Assembly: GCF_021134715.1 (NCBI RefSeq)
Contig: NC_060026.1
Coordinates: 15,181,001 to 15,245,000 of the forward strand
Length of the DNA: 64,000 bases
Direction: 5' to 3'
Source: Daphnia pulex
Lineage: Eukaryota > Arthropoda > Branchiopoda > Diplostraca > Daphniidae
Shown one piece after another: positions 39,209 to 52,193 of the stretch. How positions within the stretch are numbered: the first letter of the stretch is position 1; every line of letters starts with the position of its first letter. Under the pieces are notes generated by a model. The model saw nothing but the letters and a program-made list of their open reading frames with translations. It was not told the origin of the DNA and searched no databases. Made by a program: the position numbers and the translations under genes.

Positions 39209-42200
39209 ATGGCCGAAGACGAATCGACGGCCACAAAACGTGGCAGATCTTCTTCAGAAATCATCAAACAATTCAATGTCTTGAATGCCAAAATATTGGC
39301 AATTCTTCTTGTTGGCTGCTTGTTGGGATATCACGGTGTGCTGAAGTTCATGAACGGTAACTTTCAATTGTTCGCTGATGTGGCACTTACTTACTAATTA
39401 ACTTTTTATTTTATACTCAGGTACCGATACATGCCAGGGATTGTTGACAAAAGGCAGGTTCCAAGGAAACAATAAATGGCAACCCTACGGCTGCATGATA
39501 CACTCACTTTCTCGCTTGTGAGTTCTCTCTTCTTAAATTTCCATTTCCCGATACATGTTGAAACTCAAACCTGTTTTTTTAATTTCTTGCAACAGAGATG
39601 CAGATAACTGTTTCAGAAAAACCCGTTTCATGACTGGAGAGGACAGCTTTTTGGTTTTTATTGGTGACTCCAGAATAAGACAACTCTATATTGAAACACT
39701 TAAACTGGTAGACCCAGACGCTGAACCCTTGGTTGTTGCAACAGACAGCAATGGAAATAGTTTAGATACATTACTGATCGATGAACCATTCAGAGTCTCA
39801 GCCGTCATGAGTGAAAAGGAGCTGAAGGAGCTGAAGCAGCAAGAGTCCCTTCGACTTCGTCATACAAGCTACATTTACAACAACCCGCAACTTTCGTTAC
39901 GGTTTATGTTCTTCTGGAGACCCAGCCTCAATCGAATTACAGCCGATTTGATTAACCAATTAGGCCTTAGCAGATCTGTTCCCCATGTAGTCGTTGCTGG
40001 CAGCGGCTCATGGAATATCAAAGGCAGCAACGGATCTCAAATAGTTCTAGATGATTATTCACAAAGTCTCCAACTACTAGCAAATGTGAGTCCACAAAGA
40101 TATAAAGCAACATGCACAATTACTCTCTAACACTATTTTCTTGATTCTTCCTTAGGCTGCAAACCACTGGCCAAACAAAAAATCGAAACTACTATGGAAG
40201 CTGCAGGACCGTGTCGACGGTAGCTTGTTGGATGAACCTCGCAAATGCATTACCAACGAATTGATCGACGAATACAATGGAAAAGCCCTTGAGGTACTAC
40301 TTAAAATATTCAAAAAAAGGAGCATTGATCGGGAAACAATTGGGCGTTCCGTGTGGTCTTTGTGATGAATGATGGGCTTCCATTCTTTTTTATTTGAAAA
40401 CAAAATTAAGGCTTTGGAAGGCTCGCGGTTCCAGATATGGAAAAGTGCCCGACTGGTCACAGACGGTATGGCCACGGGAGCAGACGGGCTACACTTGAGT
40501 CCACCTGTTCTGAAACATCACTCTCAGGTGAAAATATTTCCCCCCAGACAATTGTGTTTAATTGAATAATCGAATCCTTCCTCTTTCCCAGATGCTAATG
40601 AACATGTATTGCAACGAGCGAATGGATTTCAACGACGGCACGTGCTGCCGCTCTCCAGAATCCGCCACCACTCTTCAGATCGTCACTTTCACCATCCTAC
40701 TCGTGTGGTAATCGATCCATCGCGTGAGCCAGCTCATTTCGAATGTCGAGAAAAAACGGACAAAAACTTTTCTTTTTCCCTCCAGTTTGACTATCTCTGG
40801 AACTTGGACGGCCTACCAAAGTTTCGATTCGCGACTCAAGAAGCGCAAACAGTCGTACAGATCGATCGAGACCTTAATGGAAGCAGAGGACGACGAAATG
40901 GTCCAAAAAGATGTCGTCGTCGCCAACGGCCATTCCGTAGTTGTGGCGGAGGGATTCGACGAGAAGGCCACAACTGCTCATCGCAAAGCGGCCGTCAAGG
41001 ACGTGGAATCCAGTAGCCGAGTGGCAGTCACCGCATTGGGAAAACTTGGGCTCATCATGGCTTATTTCTACCTCTGCGATAGGTAGGCGGAATTCTTCTT
41101 CTTCTTCTTTTTGCAAGCTGATCGATCACGAAAGAAGCCAAAAGAGCAAGGGTCAATTAATAAGCGATTACGGACGGAACTTTCTCACGTGAGGAACGAA
41201 CCAACAAGCGGCAGTCACGTGATTGATTCCATTTTATCTCTGTTTAGGACGACTTTCTTCATGAAAGAGAACAAGTATTATTCGCATTTGAATTTCTGGG
41301 TGCCCGTCGGTTACGTTTTCGCCCTGGGCCTCTTTTTTAATGAAGAGAGCCGCTCAACCAAAGTTCTGCATCGGGATCAAACGGACGAATGGAAAGGTTA
41401 AAACACCATTATTAATAAAACGCGTCTGTATTCAATGGAAAAACTTAACTTTTTGTTGTTGTTGTTGTGACGGCAGGATGGATGCAGTTGGTGATATTGA
41501 TCTATCACATGACGGGAGCCAGTCAAGTTATTCCGCTCTATATGCAAATGCGGGTCTTGGTCTCCAGCTATCTCTTTCTCACCGGCTTTGGCCACCTGTC
41601 ATTCTTTTGGAATGGCGGCACCGCCAGTTTCCCCCGTCTATTTCAAGTATATACAAACAAAACAATCCGGGTCGAATTGAATTGAAACTCTGTAATCAAT
41701 TCTTTCTTTTATTGCAGGTTTTATTTCGGATGAATTTGATGACAGTGGTGATTTGTCTGTGCATGAATCGCCCGTATCAGTCGTACTATTTCGTGCCTTT
41801 AGTCTCATTCTGGTACCTCGTTGTTTACATCGTCCTGGCCGTTCCGCCGAAAGTCAGTGCCGCCATTTGCGATGCCAATTCCTTCGCCTACCTTTACATT
41901 ATCATCAAATTCTGCACGTTGATAGGGGCCATCACCATTCTCTACATGTCCGAGGTAATTGATTATTCAACACGTCCAAAACCTTTTTGTTGTTGTATAC
42001 CTTTTGTTGTTGCAGGTTTTCTTTGAGACCATTTTTCTCATCCGCCCGTGGAAGGCTTTGTTTGTCACCAGCAGTGACGAGATTCACGAGTGGTGGTTCC
42101 GCTGGTCGCTGGATCGATACAGGTCTGCTTGCATATATCGATTACCCGTCGCCTATCGGTTGAATCATCAATTTTCTTTTTATTCTTTTCCTTATCGACT

Positions 42201-42917
42201 GGGCGTGTGTGTGCTGTACAGCATTTGTTATGGCATGATCTTTGGTTTCTTGTACCTCAACGCCCAAAAGTTTGGCCTCATTGATGACAGCACGCGTCAG
42301 CACTTGTTGAGCCGGACGAAAATTCGTTTTCTCGTTGTATTGGCGGCCTTGATTGGACTGGGCGGTTACACGGCCTTCACCATCACTTGTCACAGCAAAC
42401 CCGAATGCAACGAAGTCCATTCCTATCTAGCCTTTTTACCGGTATCAAAATAGAACCTTGATTTAATTTCTAACCTTTTTAATTAATTTATTTACTTTTT
42501 GATCGACAGATTATCAGTTTCATTGTGTTGCGCAACGTTTTTGGACCGTTAAGAGTTCGTTATTCCTCATTTTTCGCCTGGTTTGGTCGCATTTCCCTGG
42601 AATTATTTATCGGTTTGTTATTCTTCAGTTGTAAATAATTTAAATTAAAATACTCACGGGAAATTGTTACATCAGGTCAATATCACATCTGGCTGGCGGC
42701 CGACACGCATGGCGTATTGGTTCTCATTCCCAACTACCCGGTGCTGAACGTGATGGTCACCACCTACATCTTGGTCTGCGTAGCTCACGAAGTGCACACC
42801 ATCACTGGCCAGCTCGTGCCACTGGCCGTGCCGTCCGATTGGAAGAAAACCATCCGCAATGTCTTCGTCTTCTTTCTGGCTCTCGTTCCAATCGCCATCC
42901 ATGACGGAATGTTCTGA
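39209..42917 (+). CDS. CASD1: CAS1 domain-containing sialate O-acetyltransferase
   Basis: Fourteen coding exons: 39209-39356, 39421-39517, 39596-40085, 40156-40293, 40411-40527, 40592-40707, 40786-41082, 41248-41396, 41477-41646, 41718-41954, 42016-42122, 42222-42441, 42510-42612 and 42676-42917. They give 876 residues. One TM helix near residue 35 anchors a lumenal SGNH-like domain with the nucleophile motif GDSR (Ser107) and the DGLH pair (Asp316, His319). About a dozen membrane helices of the acyltransferase type follow. In vertebrates this Golgi enzyme moves acetyl from acetyl-CoA to CMP-sialic acid. All three catalytic residues are present. Arthropods have little sialic acid, so the natural acceptor may differ. 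The protein is somewhat longer than human CASD1 because of the segment between the lumenal domain and the helix bundle. Confidence 0.95.
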
Positions 42918-45384
42918 TTCCAATGCTAGTGGCCGACTGCGGAATCCCATCCCAAACCCAAACCAAATAATTCCAGGGGGTTCTTCTCCCGACAATTGAT
43001 GACGACGTTTCAAACAGTTCCCGTGAGAATTCATTACGCACGCAAAACGAGACCTGTCCCCGGTGCTAGTGGGTGGTGGCTCCTTATAAAAACAAACACA
43101 CATATTTATACATTTTCTTCTTTAAGGTTATTGTTTTGTTGTACCAAAGTCTTGGAAGGGGGGAAACGAAGGAAATGTGCTGTCCAAACATGTACGCAAC
43201 AAAGGGGAAAGGTGGGGGGGTGTTAAATTTGATTTGATTAAAATGAGTCAACACAGAGGGGAAGGGGGGGGGAGGTTAATATTCCAAAATGATTTGAATA
43301 TTCCGCTCACATATGCCGTCCATCCGGTTTTTATGCTCCGGCGAAAGGGAAGGGAAGGAAGAAAAAAGTTTGTCTTGCGTATTGTGTGCGTGACTATGCG
43401 CCGTGTGTCGGGGGGGTTTCACAGTGTTTGAACGCGCACTTTGCTGATTGGAAAGTGGCAAGGAGGAAGAAAAAATATGGCAGACAGCCCATAAATTATG
43501 GACGCAAAGTACCAAGAAAGCCCGTTCGCCCCCCAGCTACTTACGTCCCTGTTCAATTATTGAGTTTTTTAATTCACATTTATGAAGAAGAGTGAAAAAA
43601 TAGATTGTTGAGAGAGAGAGTTGATGTTGGCTAATATTGTGTAACGACGAATAACCGAGCGTGCCGTCATTTCTGTTTGATCCTCGTAAGCTTTTCTCGT
43701 GAAAAATCGCTCCCGTTCTCTTTTCCACCCTTCTCTCTGTAATGGACATGTGTGTTGACTGTGCCAGTGACAGACGATATGTATATTAAAATGGATTTAG
43801 ACATTTTCTCTTTACTGGGTCGACTGAATATTTTAAAAACAACAAAGAGAAGAAGAATCCTGCCAAGATGAAAAGGGATTACACTAACTTCTCCGTCGAA
43901 TAACGATATATAATATAGTAGACGTTCAACAAACTTTGTGAACGGTTATTTTCGCTTGGAGGCACGTCATACTATAGATGTCGGGGTACACAAAAGAAAA
44001 ACAACATGAAGGGCCATCAAGTTTTGTTTGATTTGATGATATCTTTTGGAGGAACAAAAAAAACGGTATCCACCTTTAAAGAAAGGATCTAGAAATAACG
44101 GGGAAGCCAACAGTGCGGAACTAAATTGCCTTTTTCGTGAAAAACGATGAAGCCGAGCGCAATACATCTAAAGATGCATAAAGTAAAAAAAAAGGAAGAC
44201 TTTGGAGTTTTTCTACTTCCCTTTTATCTTGTATTGCCTCTCCTATTTTTCTCTGTTGGGTTGAAAAGAATAAAAGAGAAAGGCGGGGGGAAATGACACG
44301 AACGAATCTTTCATCATGTCGTATATAGAAAACGCGCAACTGGCCAGATCGAACAAGAGCGGTAGGATTGCCATAGGCCACTCTATTATATTCCGGTGGT
44401 GTTGTTGCTGTTCTAACCGGAAAAGGATGTACCCGTGTCCGTCTCTGGGTTACATACACAGTCTATCCCCATTTTCATTACTACATCTTTCTCTCTGCCG
44501 AACAACATTCTCACGACTTGGCTGGGCTTATCTAAGCCCAGCAATATTGGCTTTCCTCACTTTTACACAGTATATCTAACACCCACTCACACATCGCACT
44601 TTATAAGAGAAGAAAAAAAGAAGCTAGAAATAAAGTTCTTTCTATAAATTACTTTACCAGTCGTTTTAATTCAGTTGAGCGCTCACTTTCTTCTTCTCTT
44701 ATCTCTCAGATTCGTCTGCTGGGATAAAAAATAAACTTTTTTTGAATTTACCGCCTTTTTTCTGGTGTGGAAAAATAATCGATAAGGTGGCTCAGAGATA
44801 AGAGCTTCTACATTTTTTGGGTGGGAGTCTAGCCTCTTTTTTTTCACACGATCTCATCAACTACGTCTCAAAAGTTATATATTTTTTTTTGAATGAACTT
44901 CATAATTTTTTTGTTGGCGCCATTTTTTTTCCCGCTTGCCCAGCCATCCGTGAATGCAGCGCGACAGTTATATCAGAGTGTTTCTGCAAATCTCTTGTGA
45001 TTTCTTTCGTCGTCGTCACAAGTTCCACAATTTTAGTAATGATGCTGCTGCTGCGCAACTTTGCCATTCAAAGTGAGACCCTCAGGGTGTCGCGCTGGCC
45101 CGGCGACACAACTGTACACAGACTGAAGTGCAATAAACACGAGGACGCGTGTAGGAAGAAGAAGAAGAGCTCCGGGTTTTTTCTTTAAGATATGCCAAGT
45201 TGCTCAACTCGATCCCTGGGCGTGTAATCTTTTACGAAATCTGCTGACGTTCACAAGGGGATCGAACTTTTTTTACTTCCTCCGGCTGTTGAGAAGCGAT
45301 GCAGACGGAACCAATAGCCGTGAATGCGCATATAGAGTAAGAGAGAAGGAGAGAGAAAACCTGTTTTCAGTCAATCTAATCGAG
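42918..45384. other. CASD1 3' flank and intergenic region
   Basis: G-rich and homopolymer-rich stretches (about 43150-43290) and no recognisable coding exon. Short open frames here look random in composition. Confidence 0.45.
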
Positions 45385-46370
45385 CGGATGATTGAAAGAA
45401 AGTTTCTTCGGCGCACAGACTTTGCTATTCCGGTAACCGGGTGGAATGGAAGGGGGAAAAAAATAAGACATCCGCCGAGAAGACGGGTGGCGATGTCCCA
45501 GATTCTGATTTAAAAACATCCCATCCGCAATGTACAAAAAAAAAACATAAGGGAAAGAAAGGAGAAATAAATAATCGATGAGCAACCGCTATAGAACTGC
45601 TGGCACACACAATCACACCGCGCTGCGTGCACGATGGCGGTATAGATTATGTATGCGGATATGTCGTGTTGTTTGTTGGCCAACACACGTGAAAATATAT
45701 ACAAGCGGAAATCAATGAAGAAGAATGGAATCTATGAATGATGATCACAAAATTGTTTCACGGCGAATGTCGTTGGAATTTACGAACCAGCAATCGTTTG
45801 AAACTCCCGGACAACTTGGAACGACGAAAAGGATCAAATTAGTGCAATTGAGCCGAGCTATTTTTTTTTTTACTGTCCTTCACCCATAAAAACGGCTGTT
45901 GACAATTTTAGTCTAGTTCATTCAAATGTAATCTTTCGACTTGATGTTATAGCGTTCGGTTCAAACAGCTAATAAAATTTTTCAAATTTTGTTATTTGTT
46001 TGTTGAGTGCTGGATTTTCTACAGTAGCTAGGACGTTGTAAAAAAAAATAAGACAAGGCTAGAATTATTAAATTACGTTCCTACCCTAAGCCCTACGTGC
46101 TTGGATTTGAACTTATCAGCATCCCGGCTTTGTATACGTCCTCCAAAATACGAATACAGGTACAACATCAAAAGTGTTAAAATGGGCAATGTATGCACTA
46201 GATAGGACTGCAATAGCCCACATACCAATATTAGTAACACGATAGTGATCAAACGTAATTCGAGGGCAAGCAAGCCTTACTAATCAATGAGCAACGACCA
46301 GTAGATAAATCGAGGTATAAATGAAATAAGAGTCGAGTGAAAATGTCCTACAGAGCAATTACTATTCTAC
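45385..46370. repeat. Upstream flank of CAP locus, copy A
   Basis: This flank is repeated with moderate divergence at about 47718-48540, upstream of the next CAP gene. The shared block starts near GATTGAAAGAAAGTTTCTTC and runs through to the CAP first exon, with several indels. It marks the left edge of the tandem CAP duplication. Confidence 0.75.
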
Positions 46371-46377
46371 CGCCGAC

Positions 46378-47200
46378 ATGAATCGTGTCGTTCAACAATG
46401 TCTTGAGGCTCATAAAGAGTATCGACGCAGACATGACGCAGGCACCACCGATAGTAATCAGCAAATCGGTAGGTTTTAAAAAAAATATGTTCTCAAATCG
46501 TACAAAAAAGTGTATACCTTCGCTTTTAGCTACCCAATTTAGTTAACTTTAATCTTACTATTCTTTCACTGATTTTTTTTTAATTTTGAAAAAAAAGTGA
46601 AGTAAAATAAAATAAAATGTAACAGAATAGTTTGAATAAAATAAAGTACAGCCAAACAGAGAAATAAAAGTAAAACTTACAAAAAATCGGGATCCATCCC
46701 CATGCGAATAGAAAAACCGCGAAAAGGAACGACCTGCTCCACCGACGAATAACAGACAATAAGTGGTCGATCTCCGAATCAACCTGAGCTGCGTTGCAAT
46801 TTCAAAAATTCAAAAATTAATTTTTTGTATTAATACCACAATTAACTTTAAAATATCTGATTTAATCTACCGGCAATAATTTCAAGATTATGATTTAATT
46901 ATGAATATTAATATTTTTAAAATGCATCATAGATGGCCATAGATAAAACCCCGGTCTTTATCTATATGGTTATGGCATGGGCATTGCAACAAAGGGAATG
47001 AGAAAGAAAAAAGTAGTGGGGTAGGACGGGAAATGACAAAATGAAATAAACCATAACAGATTAGTAATAGTAAATTGGGTAGTTTAAGTGCACTTTATAC
47101 AAAACTGGGCCCAACGCCCAAACCAATGCCAACCACTAAAATGTACTACAACGCTTATTTTTCCGCTCAGAATCTGAACCTGTAACCAGAATAAAGACAT
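46378..47200 (+). pseudogene. Degenerate CAP-lectin gene, copy A
   Basis: Exon 1 (46378-46468) aligns with the first exons of the two CAP genes downstream but carries a 4-base net insertion that shifts the frame. At about 47100 the beginning of CAP exon 2 is recognisable (CAAAACTGGGCCCAA). After some 60 bases it runs straight into the last codons and 3' UTR of the CAP-lectin gene (from about 47156). Most of the CAP domain and nearly the whole lectin domain are therefore deleted. The preserved end shows this copy was once a CAP-lectin fusion. Confidence 0.8.
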
Positions 47201-47650
47201 TAATAAATAGTTTCTAGGGTGTTAAGCAATATGTCACTATACTGGGTTGCACAAGACTTAAAATCAAATAAACGGATATTAAATGTATAAAATCATATTT
47301 CCTTTGTTTACCAATAGTCTCTGACAATAGTTCTGGATTGAGAGATTTACAATCTAGGGCAGAAATAAGCCAGCCTGATCAAATAATAAAAATAAGCTTT
47401 TAGCCATGCTACGATTAGAGTAAAACTTATCAATTTCAAAAAGGTGCTGATAAATCTAAATAGGCAAGTGTGTAAGAGGTGGCAATGGGCCGTGATGTTA
47501 GGTGTCTTGAATTTAACTCAAACAAGCAAACTAAAGTGAAATGATAACGTCACGTCACCTGTCAGTCAAGTGGACGTGTAGATGCGTCCCATAAAATATT
47601 AGAGCGTGATATCTCTACGTGTTTTGGAAAACGACAGTTTAATTTCATTC
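47181..47650. repeat. Copy of the CAP-lectin 3' flank
   Basis: The sequence after the pseudogene matches the 3' flank of the intact CAP-lectin gene (52190-52680) and a third copy at 55143-55690. All three contain the CCAGAATAA...GACATTA block and a later AAAACTTATCAATTTCA block. Confidence 0.8.
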
Positions 47651-47717
47651 CTGACTAACTATTAAACTGACCTTTTATGATTATTTCGCCTTGATATCTT
47701 TACCCTGCTAAACCTAC

Positions 47718-48540
47718 AAATGATTGAAAGAAAGTTTCTTCGGCGCATGGAGTTTGCCATTCCGGTAACCGGGTGGAATGGAAGGGGGGAAAAAATAAGC
47801 ATCCGCCGAGAAGACGGGTGGCGATGTCCCAGATTCTGATAAAAATCCCGTCCGCAATGTACAATAAAACATAAGGGAAAGAAAGGAGAAATAAATAATC
47901 GATGAGCACACGCTATAGAACTGCTGACACGCACAATCACACCGCGCTGCGTACGCGATGGCGGTATAGTAGATTATGCATGCGGATATGTCGTGTTGTT
48001 TGTTGACCAACACACGTGAAAATATACAAGCGGAAACAATGAAGAAGAATGGAATCTATGAATGACTATAACAAAATTGTTTCATGGCGAATGTCGATGG
48101 AATTTAAACTGGCAATTGGGATTGTTTGAAACTCCCTGGCAAACCTGGAACGACGAAAAGGATAAGATTGTGTTATTTTAATTGTTGATGAGTGCTGGAT
48201 TTTCTGGAGCCGCTAGGACGTTCTAAAAAAAAATGAATACAAGGCTAGGACAATTAAATTACGTTCCTACCCTAAGCCCTACGTGCTCGGATTTGAACTT
48301 ATCAACATCCAGACTTTGTACGTCCTCCAAAATACGAATACAGTTGTTGTATAGGCCATGTATGCACTAGATTGGACTGAATTAGCCCACGCTCTACCCA
48401 TATCAATAATCCGATGGTGATCTAACACAATTTGAGGGCAATCAAACCTTACTACTCAAACAGCAACGGTCAGTTGATAAATCGAGGTATAAATGAAATA
48501 GGAGTCGAGTGAAAATGTCCTACAGAGCAATTACTATTCT
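47718..48540. repeat. Upstream flank of CAP locus, copy B
   Basis: Diverged direct copy of 45385-46370, about 2.3 kb downstream. It supplies the presumed promoter of the CAP acidic-tail gene. Confidence 0.75.
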
Positions 48541-48549
48541 ACCGCCGAC

Positions 48550-50175
48550 ATGAATCGTGTCGTTCAACAATGTCTTGACGCTCATAACGAGTATCGACGG
48601 AAACACGGCGCACCTCCGATGGTAATCAGCGATTCGGTAAGTTAAAAAATCAGTTTTTTTCCCCAGTTTAACTTAAAAGTGTTCCTTAGCAACCCAATTT
48701 ACTTTAGTTTATTCTAAGTATTCTTTCACTGTTCTCTTACTTCTTTTCATTCAAAAAGTGAATTAAAATCCAATGAAATGTAACAGAATAGTTTGAATAA
48801 AATAAAGTACACTCAAACATAGAAGTAAAAGTAATGGAGTTAACTTACTCGAAATTCGAGTCCATCATCACGTGAATACAAATAACCGCGAAGAGGAACG
48901 ACCTGCTCCACCGACGAATAACAGACAATGAAATGAGTGGTCGATCTCTGAATCAACCTGAGCTGCGTTGCGATTTCAAAAATTCAAAAAAATTTTTTTA
49001 TATTAATACCCCAATTAATTAAAACATATGATTGAATCTACTGGCAATAATTTCAAGATTATGATTTAATTGTAAATATTTTAAAATTAAAGCATCATGG
49101 GCATCAAAAAAGAAGATGATGAGAAAGAAAGTAGTGGGGTAGAACGGGAAATGACAACTGCCAATCACAAATCACTGACACCAGCAGGTTAAGAATTGAA
49201 ACGAATGAAATAAAGGCAGAAAAAGTAAATTAGTTAGTTTAAGTGCACTTTTTATCTTATTCTATTCTGAATACCTTAAACTCGTCGTTGTTTATTAATT
49301 TGTGCCGTGTGCTAGCTGATGAGAATGGCACAAAACTGGGCCCAAAATAATGCCAACCGACAAGACATGGTACATAGCACTGGCCGTGGCAATATCGGCG
49401 AAAACCTCTACTGTGCATACCCAAGTTTTGAAGACGGCCGGACCCCTGTTGAAAATTGGTACAACGAAATTAAAGATTACAGTTTTAACAGACCAGGATT
49501 TAGTTCTGGAACTGGTAATAAAGATATTGCTTACTTTTGATTACTATGTGTGCATGATACGAATATAATTCCTCTTAATTCTCATCATTGAAAAAAAGGA
49601 CATTTTACCCAAGTGGTGTGGAAAGCGAGCCGAGAGCTGGGCGTCGGATGGGCAACTGGAGGGGACGGCTGGACTTATTTTTGTTGCAATTATTCGCCTT
49701 CCGGTAACTTTAATAACGATTACGCAGGAAATGTTCTTCCGCCTGGTACTGTAAGTGACGAGCCGGAAGAATCCAACGAAGTAAGATTTTATTATTTCAG
49801 CTTGATAAATGTATATGAAAAATTCTTTCTACTAACAAATGGCCCTTTGGGTGATTTCTGATACAGGCTGAAGAAGAAGAAGAAGCGGAAGAAGCAGAAG
49901 AAGAACCAGAAGCGGAAGAAGAACCGGAAGCTGAAGAAGAACCAGAAGAAGATCCGGAAGTAGAAGAAGAAGTAGAAGAAGATCAAGAAGAAACAGAAGA
50001 AGTAGAAGAAGATCAGGAAGCAGAAGAAGAAGCAGAAGAAGACCAGGAAGAAGTAGAAGAAGATCCAGAAGCTGAGGAAGAAGAAGAAGATCCAGAAGCT
50101 GAGGAAGAAGAAGGAGAAGCTCCAGAAGGTGAAGAAGAAGCCGGTGAAGACGATGAGGCTGAGGAAGACGAATAG
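48550..50175 (+). CDS. CAP (SCP/PR-1) domain protein with acidic tail
   Basis: Four exons, 48550-48636, 49316-49514, 49599-49780 and 49867-50175, encode 258 residues. Residues 1-150 form a compact CAP domain most like cytosolic GAPR-1 (GLIPR2): AHNEYRRKHGAPP near the start, GENL, WYNEIKDYSF and GHFTQVVW. The putative tetrad is His49, Glu58, Glu80 and His97. The last exon encodes about 100 residues that are almost only Glu with Asp, Ala, Pro and Val in imperfect repeats. No signal peptide is present, as in GAPR-1. CAP proteins bind lipids or other ligands in a cleft; the role of the acidic tail is unknown. It lies between a broken and an intact CAP-lectin copy, so the tail probably replaced the lectin exon. 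Confidence 0.85.
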
Positions 50176-50922
50176 ATCGAAAATTTGTATTAGGCATATT
50201 TGCTGTTGTTCCAGGTTGTAAATATTTCACAACACAATTGGTGGCAATGCCGCAAAATCTGTTTGGAATATTCAACTGATAGCATACTGTTAAATAATGA
50301 GCTGATGGTCATTTTCCCAATGATAATTGTACAGAATATTGGGTCACTTTACCCATATAGTTAGGCCATCACAATTGACACAGCTTAAAAAATCTTATTT
50401 TTATCACCAAGTATCACACCTATTTGTTTTACCATCCCACACTAAAACTGTCTAAGATTGCTTATCAACGACATAATTGACTTGAACAATACACAGCAAC
50501 CCCAATTTGATAAACAGTTACAAGTACACTTAAGAGCTGAACGCAATTCGAATAAAGTCCTAGGAGAGTTATAAAAAATAAACAAGAGAATTCTATTGGG
50601 TAGAGATAATTTTAAAATGTACAGTTAATCTTTTTTAAGTTATAACTCCCACGTAGGCGTAACTAATTTATTGGTTTAGTGTTACTAATCCCTGAGTGGG
50701 TCTATGTTGAAATTTTTCAATGTACAAACACATTTCAACGGCGTGTTGAATTAATGATAAGTGAACTTGCGACTGTTGAACTCACGGACATATTTCAATG
50801 TACAAACACATCTCTACTACAGATTGAAAAGTGCGTAGGTGAATTAATGATAAGTGAACTTAATACTTAAACGAGAGAGAAATGAAAATGCTCTACAGAG
50901 CTCTTACCACTCTATCCCCGAA
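50176..50922. other. Spacer between CAP genes
   Basis: Contains a local imperfect duplication at about 50697-50865: ATTTCAATGTACAAACACAT and GAATTAATGATAAGTGAACT each occur twice. No coding exon is seen. Confidence 0.55.
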
Positions 50923-52193
50923 ATGAACCAGATCGTTCAACAATGTCTCGACTCCCACAACGAGTACCGTCGGAAACACGGTGCTCCGCCACTGGTAATC
51001 AACGAATCGGTAAGAAAATTAGCAAGTAAATTTATAAATCAGGTATCAATAATTTCGTTATACTTTACAGTTGATGAGAATGGCGCAAAACTGGGCCCAA
51101 ACCAATGCCAATCACTGTAAAATGTACCACAGCAGTAACAATCAAGCCGGCGAAAACCTCTACGCCACATCAGGGGGTTTATGCAATGGACACGATCCGG
51201 TTGATTCTTGGTACGACGAAATAAAAGATTACAGTTTCGGCGGGGGCCTAGGATCTATTTTCGGATTCGGCAGACCAACTGGTTAGAATTTATGTTAATT
51301 AAAATGGTTAAATTAAATAGATTGCTGATTGTTATTTTGTTACAAAATAAAGGACATTTTACTCAAGTGGTGTGGAAAGGGAGCAGAGAGCTGGGCGTCG
51401 GATGGGCAACTGGAAGTAACGGCTGGACCTATTTCTGTTGCAATTATTCGCCAGCGGGAAACTATCAGGGCCAGTATCAAGTCAATGTACTTCCGCTAGG
51501 TACTCCTCCTCCAGCCTCGGTATCTATCACAAAACCCAGCATTTTATTCCATCTAAAATTTGTTTTAACCCAATATACTTGACGTAGTGTCAGCCAGCAC
51601 CAAACCAGCCGTCGAATTCTTGTAGTTCTGCAGCTCCGGCCCTCCCGATGGAGGATTTGGACGTTAATTCTTTCGAGACCAGGCCATTAGTTCGTTCAAG
51701 CTTCAATGGGGTTAGTAACTAAAATAATTATGTCATTAGATAGCTAAAATTCTTACTTTAAATATAGGCGAAGCCTTCTGAAATCGTCGAAGCCATTTTC
51801 AACGGCCGTCTAGGCAACTGCATGGGCGACCGGATGAGACGCGGATATCATTTGAGCACCAATCAATACCTGATGTCGCAGAATCGCCAATTTGCGGCCA
51901 TCTTGCAGGAAGATGGAAATTTCGTCATCTACAAAAGTGACAAGGGTGGCCAGGCTGAATTTGCGACGGGCACTGGTGAAGGTGCCAATCAAGTCCAATT
52001 GCGCAACGATGGCCACATCACGGTCATAGACAAGTCCAAGCCGGAAAGTCCTTTGTGGAAGAGTCGCAGGAATGCGGAAGGAGGTGATTGCTTCCTCATC
52101 ATGCAGGACGATGGAAATCTGGTGGGCTACAAGGGGACGAACGATACGAGTCCTTCCAATGCTTATTTTTCCGCTCAGAATCTGAACCTGTAA
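50923..52193 (+). CDS. CAP domain fused to bulb-type mannose-binding lectin domain
   Basis: Five exons, 50923-51009, 51071-51281, 51353-51519, 51588-51710 and 51768-52193, give 337 residues. Residues 1-155 are a CAP domain closely related to the neighbouring gene, with putative cleft residues His49, Glu57, Glu79 and His101. A Pro/Ser-rich linker with two cysteines spans about 166-195. The last exon encodes a B-lectin (GNA-like) domain with two full QxDxNxVxY mannose-site motifs, at 243-251 and 309-317, and a degenerate one near 273-283. The start lacks a signal peptide. Exons 1-3 share phases with the acidic-tail gene, so the two differ by their 3' exons. It may recognise mannose-rich surfaces; whether it is secreted is not clear from sequence. 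Confidence 0.87.

Noticed and set aside
49832-50275. Leucine-rich open frame on the minus strand
   Set aside because: It is the antisense reading of the Glu-rich GAA repeats of the CAP acidic-tail exon.
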